Origin: Syntrophaceae bacterium
Lineage (GTDB): Bacteria > Desulfobacterota > Syntrophia > Syntrophales > UBA2210
Length of the DNA: 9,603 nucleotides
Reading direction: 5' to 3'
NCBI GenBank assembly: GCA_030619435.1
Contig: JAUXBI010000041.1
Location: forward strand, 1 to 9,603
Positions 6,478-9,603 of the stretch are shown here, piece by piece. Each line of letters opens with the position of its first letter. Within the stretch, counting starts at the first letter, position 1. The notes beneath the pieces were generated by a model, which saw nothing but the letters and a program-made list of their open reading frames with translations, ran no database searches and was not told the origin of the DNA. Both the position numbers and the translations under genes were made by a program.

Positions 6478-7263
6478 TCAACCTTCCATGCCAATGTTCA
6501 GCCTTTCAATGGAAAGACCTTTGCCTGTTTCATTGTCAATATCTATCAGCACCCCCTGGAGCCGAATATCCCCTTTCGCAACATCGAACCTGTTGGGCAG
6601 GAGGGTCAGAAATCTTTCAAGTGCCACCTCTTTTTTTATACCCAGAACAGAATCAAAGGAACCCGTCATACCAACATCCGTTATATACGCGGTCCCATGG
6701 GGCAACACCCTCTCATCCGCCGTTTGCACATGTGTATGTGTGCCCAGGACAGTGCTGACCTTTCCATCCAGAAACCAGCCCAGCGCCTCCTTCTCAGATG
6801 TCGCCTCGGCATGCATGTCGACAATTATTATATTCGTTTTATGCTTTAGTTTTTCTATTTCTCTCTCGGCAACACGAAAAGGACAATCGAGGGGTTTCAT
6901 AAAGACTCTTCCTTCAAGGTTCAACACACCCAGAGATATCCCCAGCCTGGTATCTATTACCACGCTTCCCTTACCCACGGTTCCTTCCGGATAATTCGCT
7001 GGTCTTAAAAGTGTTTCGTAGTCGTCAATAAAATTACTGATCTCCTTTTTATCCCATATATGATTCCCGGAAGTCAGGATGTCTATTTCGTTGTGGTAGA
7101 GTTCATCCACTATTTTTCTGGTTACACCGAATCCCCCGGCCGCATTCTCACAATTCGCGATGACAATGTCCACTCCATATTGCCCCACTATACCGGGAAG
7201 GAGAGTGCTTACCGCTTTTCTCCCCGGTTTTCCTACTATGTCCCCTATAAAAAGTATCTTCAC
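6478..7263 (-). CDS. ymdB: YmdB-family metallophosphoesterase
   Basis: This dimetal phosphoesterase belongs to the YmdB/TIGR00282 family; the Bacillus member has 2',3'-cyclic phosphodiesterase activity and affects biofilm and motility decisions. The 261 residues match the family length (about 260-270). The expected metal ligands are all visible: Asp8 (FIGDIVGKPG), Glu39 and Asn40 (NCENAAGGFG), Asn67 and catalytic His68 (SGNHIWDK), His151 (DMHAEATSEK), and His176 and His178 (GTHTHVQTAD). Start is a GTG at 7263, 16 nt after the rny stop; an AGAGGA site overlaps that stop with rather long spacing. The tandem of ymdB with rny is conserved widely across bacteria, consistent with a shared role in RNA metabolism. 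In this organism the substrate is unknown. Confidence 0.95.
   Translation of the reverse strand: MKILFIGDIVGKPGRKAVSTLLPGIVGQYGVDIVIANCENAAGGFGVTRKIVDELYHNEIDILTSGNHIWDKKEISNFIDDYETLLRPANYPEGTVGKGSVVIDTRLGISLGVLNLEGRVFMKPLDCPFRVAEREIEKLKHKTNIIIVDMHAEATSEKEALGWFLDGKVSTVLGTHTHVQTADERVLPHGTAYITDVGMTGSFDSVLGIKKEVALERFLTLLPNRFDVAKGDIRLQGVLIDIDNETGKGLSIERLNIGMEG
6481..6486 (-). promoter_or_regulatory. Shine-Dalgarno that sets the tyrS ATG start
   Basis: GGAAGG lies inside the last ymdB codons, 9 nt before the ATG at 6472. Its position makes the TTG at 6481 unusable and links tyrS translation to ymdB. Confidence 0.6.
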
Positions 7264-7279
7264 TTTTCAGATCTTTCCT

Positions 7280-8845
7280 CTACTTTGCGAAATCGGACAC
7301 ACGTGTTTCTCTTATGACGGTAACCTTTATCTGCCCGGGGTAGGTAAGCTCCGATTCGATCTTTTTCGCAATATCCCTGCAGAGCATCACGGCATCATTA
7401 TCAGACACTCTTTCATTTTCCACGAGGATACGTATCTCTCTCCCGGCCTGTATAGCGTAACACTTGTCTACGCCGTTGAAAGAAGTGGCTATCCCCTCCA
7501 GTTCGGCCAGCCGTTTTACGTAAGTCTCCAGCATTTCCCTGCGGGCACCCGGCCTTGCGGCGGAAAGTGTGTCTGCCGCCTGTATAAGAACGCCCAGGAT
7601 ACTGTTGTTGCGCCCGTCATCATGATGTTGCTCTATAGCCTGAATAATCCTCTCGGATTCCCCGAACTTCCTAGCGTATTCCGCTCCAATGGCGGCATGG
7701 GGTCCTTCGACTTCATGATCAATAGCTTTCCCTATATCGTGCAGTAACCCCGCCCTTTTTGCGTCTTTTACACTCACCTTGAGCTCGGCGGCCATCATGC
7801 CCGCAAGATGCGAAACTTCAATGGAATGTTCCAGAACATTCTGGGAAAAGCTCGTTCGGAACCTCAACCTCCCGAGGAGATTCAGCAGTTCAGGATGGAC
7901 ATCATGAACACCTGCATCGAATGACACTCTTTCGCCTGTTTCACGAATCACTTTGTCAATATCGGACCTTACCTTCTTGACTATATCTTCTATCCTCCCC
8001 GGATGAATTCTCCCGTCACTTATCAGATTCTCCAGGGATCTTTTTGCCACTTCCCGCCGCACGGGATCGAAACTCGAAATAACGACGGCCTCGGGTGTAT
8101 CATCTATAATCAGGTCCGTACCTGTAGCAGCCTCGATAGCCCTTATATTTCTCCCTTCCCTGCCGATTATTCTTCCCTTCATTTCATCCGATGGGAGGGT
8201 TACAACTGACACGGTTTTCTCGGCCACAAAATCGGATGCATATCTCTGAACCGCATAAGCCAATATTTCACTGGACCTTTTCTCGGATTCCCGTTTTGTT
8301 TCTTCCTCTATCCTTCTTATTATACCGCTCGCCTCGTGTCGCGCATCATCCACCATTAACTGAACCAGATATTCCTTTGCTTCCTTTGTTGAAATCCCGG
8401 CAATTTTTTCTAGTTTTTCCTTCTGTTCTTCCAGAGCCCTGTCCAACTTACCATGCTTTTCATCCAAAAGTGCCTCTTTACTTATGGCTGCGTTCTCTTT
8501 TCTCTCTATATCGGCTTCTCTCTGGGCGAACAGATCCATTTTTCTGTCCAGATTTTCTTCCTTCTGGCGAAGCCTGTTTTCTATCTTCTCAAGCTCTGTC
8601 TTTCTGTCTCTGGTTTCTCTTTCAAACTCATTTTTTGCCCTGAGAAGATTGTCCTTGGCCTGGAGAATAGCCTCTTTCTTTATACTCTCCGCTTCCTTCT
8701 TGGCCTCGCTTGTAATCCTCAGCGACAGGTTCTCAGACGACTCCAGCATCTTGCTGGAGATGCTTTTCCTCACAAGATACCCCAGCACCACACCCGCTGC
8801 GACAGACCCCAACACTACAAGTATTATAAAGCTGATATTTGACAA
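7280..8845 (-). CDS. rny: Ribonuclease Y
   Basis: This is a membrane-anchored endoribonuclease that starts mRNA decay, taking the role RNase E plays in enterics. The 521 residues match the family (about 510-525). The order is one N-terminal membrane segment (about 4-24), a long coiled coil rich in Glu, Lys and Arg (about 35-200), a KH RNA-binding domain with [13 protein letters not shown] (224-236), and an HD domain with His340, the HD pair at 369-370, HH-D at 407-409 and Asp425. Start is TTG at 8845 with an excellent GAGGAGGT Shine-Dalgarno (8853-8860) 7 nt upstream, placed just before the hydrophobic segment. It is probably the first gene of an rny-ymdB-tyrS unit whose leader carries hairpins and lies directly downstream of the 6S RNA gene. 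Confidence 0.97.
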   Translation of the reverse strand: MSNISFIILVVLGSVAAGVVLGYLVRKSISSKMLESSENLSLRITSEAKKEAESIKKEAILQAKDNLLRAKNEFERETRDRKTELEKIENRLRQKEENLDRKMDLFAQREADIERKENAAISKEALLDEKHGKLDRALEEQKEKLEKIAGISTKEAKEYLVQLMVDDARHEASGIIRRIEEETKRESEKRSSEILAYAVQRYASDFVAEKTVSVVTLPSDEMKGRIIGREGRNIRAIEAATGTDLIIDDTPEAVVISSFDPVRREVAKRSLENLISDGRIHPGRIEDIVKKVRSDIDKVIRETGERVSFDAGVHDVHPELLNLLGRLRFRTSFSQNVLEHSIEVSHLAGMMAAELKVSVKDAKRAGLLHDIGKAIDHEVEGPHAAIGAEYARKFGESERIIQAIEQHHDDGRNNSILGVLIQAADTLSAARPGARREMLETYVKRLAELEGIATSFNGVDKCYAIQAGREIRILVENERVSDNDAVMLCRDIAKKIESELTYPGQIKVTVIRETRVSDFAK

Positions 8846-8852
8846 TTTTTTT

Positions 8853-8860
8853 ACCTCCTC
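8853..8860 (-). promoter_or_regulatory. Strong Shine-Dalgarno that sets the rny TTG start
   Basis: GAGGAGGT on the minus strand, 7 nt before the TTG at 8845. There is no ATG suitably placed, so this near-perfect site is the evidence for the non-ATG start. Confidence 0.85.
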
Positions 8861-8868
8861 CCGTGATT

Positions 8869-8887
8869 ACCCCGCAAGAGCAGGGGT
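8869..8887 (-). repeat. GC-rich hairpin in the rny leader
   Basis: Minus-strand ACCCC...GGGGU pairs, with an inner GC/GC pair and a UCUU loop. It sits only 8 nt upstream of the rny Shine-Dalgarno, so it could influence ribosome access or be a cleavage or protection element. No U-tract follows, so it is not an intrinsic terminator. Confidence 0.45.
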
Positions 8888-8929
8888 CTCGGATTTATAT
8901 TAACGGAAGGGGTCAGGAATAACGATACG

Positions 8930-8946
8930 TTGTGCCCGAAGCACAA
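8930..8946 (-). repeat. Small hairpin between 6S RNA and rny
   Basis: Minus-strand UUGUGC and GCACAA pair as a 6-bp stem around a UUCGG loop. It lies between the 6S RNA 3' end and rny. There is no U-tract downstream. It may be part of the rny leader or of the 6S precursor tail. Confidence 0.35.
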
Positions 8947-9017
8947 TCGCCTGGAGATGGGGTTTGATATATTTTGCCCAGAAAACCTTCAGAGAAATGA
9001 AACTGCTTCTGCTATAT

Positions 9018-9220
9018 TTCTCCCCCGCCTATGCCGTAACAACCATTTTTTTGAACCTTACAAAAGAATTGGCGCCCTGTTGCTGCTTCAGGCTTTCCAC
9101 CTCTCTCTCATCGCGGAGAGCCGGTGGACATGCACACCACTAACAAGGAAGGGCTCCCTAATTATAAGGTGTTGGTTCAAAAAACTAAAAGTTGTCACGC
9201 ACATCGCAGGGGGTTACCTT
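9018..9220 (-). ncRNA. ssrS: 6S RNA (SsrS), regulator of RNA polymerase
   Basis: 6S RNA binds housekeeping RNA polymerase by mimicking an open promoter. It was recognised by resemblance to E. coli SsrS in order: TGAACC (vs TGAGCC), GTGTGCATG (vs GTGAGCATG), GGAAAGCCT (vs GAGAAGCCT), AAGGTTCAA (same core) and GTTACGGC (vs GTTACAGC). Helices support it. Closing stem: CCCCC 9209-9213 with GGGGG 9022-9026, UGUGC 9199-9203 with GCAUA 9030-9034, and GUGAC 9194-9198 with GUUAC 9036-9040 (one bulged base). Upper stem: GCCCU 9150-9154 with AGGGC 9074-9078, and UUGUU 9142-9146 with AGCAA 9080-9084. Apical stem: CCACC 9123-9127 with GGUGG 9097-9101, and CUCUC 9116-9120 with GAGAG 9105-9109. The stretches between closing and upper stems form the large central bubble. 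Length is about 200 nt, ends estimated. The gene sits after zapA, as in many Proteobacteria, and its 5' strand lies inside the last zapA codons. Confidence 0.88.
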
Positions 9221-9496
9221 GCTTTTTTTATCTATATAACTGATTAATTCCTCAATTTCACCTTCGAACCTGCTGTACAGATCTTCTTTTTCTCCTCTTA
9301 CTCTGAACAATTCCTCGGCAATATTCAAAGCAACCAATATAGCAATATCTGAAGTTGTTACATCCTCTGAGGCATCTCCTATTTCCCTTGCCCTCTCATT
9401 TATATGCTGAACAATCTTACTTACATACTCATCCCCTTTATCACTCAAGACTGAAAATTCCTGCCCTATAACCTTTATATCGAAACGCTTTTTCAA
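9185..9496 (-). CDS. zapA: Cell division protein ZapA
   Basis: ZapA binds FtsZ and bundles its filaments at mid-cell. The 103 residues match the family (about 90-110). The N-terminal globular part has KKRFDIKVIGQEFSVLSD (2-19), the usual beta strands, followed by DEYVSKIVQHINERARE and a helical SDIAILVALNIAEELFRVRGEKEDL segment. The rest is a coiled coil (about 60-93) that mediates tetramer formation. Start is TTG at 9496, chosen because the family N-terminus begins exactly there; the ribosome site (GGGGAAA) is weak and somewhat distant. It follows a coiled-coil gene by 22 nt. Its last nine codons double as the 5' closing strand of the 6S RNA, which may constrain the C-terminal residues VTPCDVRDNF. 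Confidence 0.93.
   Translation of the reverse strand: MKKRFDIKVIGQEFSVLSDKGDEYVSKIVQHINERAREIGDASEDVTTSDIAILVALNIAEELFRVRGEKEDLYSRFEGEIEELISYIDKKSKVTPCDVRDNF
9227..9255 (-). promoter_or_regulatory. Candidate 6S RNA promoter inside zapA
   Basis: On the minus strand TTGAGG (9250-9255) and GATAAA (9227-9232, 4 of 6 matches) are 17 nt apart. Transcription would begin near 9220, a few bases ahead of the CCCCC strand of the 6S closing stem. The match is moderate, but the position agrees with the RNA structure. Confidence 0.4.
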
Positions 9497-9518
9497 ATGC
9501 GATTTCCCCGTGTTTTGC

Positions 9519-9603
9519 TCATGGCATTTCTATATCATGCAGCATCTCAAGGAGCATATCCACCCTTGTACGCACAGCATCCTTTTCCTCATTTAAAACC
9601 CTT
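9519..9603 (-). CDS. C-terminal end of a small coiled-coil protein, probably ZapB-like (partial)
   Basis: The frame is open from the right edge to a TGA at 9519-9521 and shows 27 residues: R-V-L-N-E-E-K-D-A-V-R-T-R-V-D-M-L-L-E-M-L-H-D-I-E-M-P. Heptad-like hydrophobics (V, V, V, M/L, L, I) among charged residues indicate a coiled coil. In Deltaproteobacteria a short ZapB-like coiled-coil gene commonly precedes zapA and ends with this kind of EE-R-x-V-R-x-R-V-x-x-L-L sequence. The 22-nt gap to zapA suggests an operon. The family call is inferred from the tail and the position only. Confidence 0.65.
   Translation of the reverse strand, partial: RVLNEEKDAVRTRVDMLLEMLHDIEMP

Noticed and set aside
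7160..7747. A 195-codon open frame opposite rny and ymdB
   Set aside because: It straddles two real genes on the other strand and shows no motif.
9161..9166. A TATAAT on the minus strand read as a -10 box for a transcript starting near 9155
   Set aside because: No -35 is suitably placed, and it falls within the central bubble of the 6S RNA, upstream of the helices that need the 5' strand at 9194-9213.
8930..9247. A 105-codon plus-strand frame over the zapA-rny gap
   Set aside because: The same region, on the minus strand, folds and aligns as 6S RNA, which explains it better.

Overview
The window looks like ordinary core chromosome of an anaerobic Deltaproteobacterium (Desulfobacterota in the newer taxonomy). 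That placement is inferred from two things. The first is the gene order ZapB-like / zapA / 6S RNA / rny / ymdB / tyrS on one strand. The second is an etfBA pair whose EtfA carries an N-terminal two-cluster ferredoxin domain, a form typical of anaerobes that use low-potential electron chains. No mobile elements, tRNA or rRNA genes, or CRISPR arrays were seen. Nearly all genes lie on the minus strand; only the ClC chloride transporter gene is on the plus strand.

Right part, read 5'->3' on the minus strand from 9603 down to 5165: the tail of a small coiled-coil protein (probably ZapB-like), then zapA, then a well-supported 6S RNA (ssrS, about 9018-9220) whose 5' end overlaps the last codons of zapA. 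Next come a hairpin-bearing leader, rny (ribonuclease Y), ymdB (metallophosphoesterase) and tyrS (tyrosyl-tRNA synthetase). rny, ymdB and tyrS are separated by 16 and 5 nt and probably form one transcription unit. The themes are cell division, global control of RNA polymerase, mRNA turnover and translation.

Middle: a ClC-family chloride channel/transporter with two C-terminal CBS domains (3353-5146, plus) converges on tyrS with an 18-bp gap that holds a hairpin. It diverges from engB (ribosome-assembly GTPase, minus) across a 196-bp region with candidate promoters for both genes.

Left part: etfB and etfA on the minus strand, preceded by a 318-bp intergenic region with a perfect 11-bp-arm inverted repeat (2416-2441) and a TTGACA promoter. 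Just past etfA, a GTG start with a strong Shine-Dalgarno begins another gene that runs off the left edge. EtfB and EtfA form a heterodimeric flavoprotein that passes electrons between acyl-CoA dehydrogenases (or similar enzymes) and a further acceptor, and the ferredoxin domain adds a wire to an iron-sulfur partner.

The most rewarding observations are the 6S RNA, found by sequence resemblance plus paired helices, and the etfBA operator-like palindrome. Several translation starts were revised to ATG, GTG or TTG codons with correctly spaced Shine-Dalgarno sites. I did not see a novel defence or mobile system.
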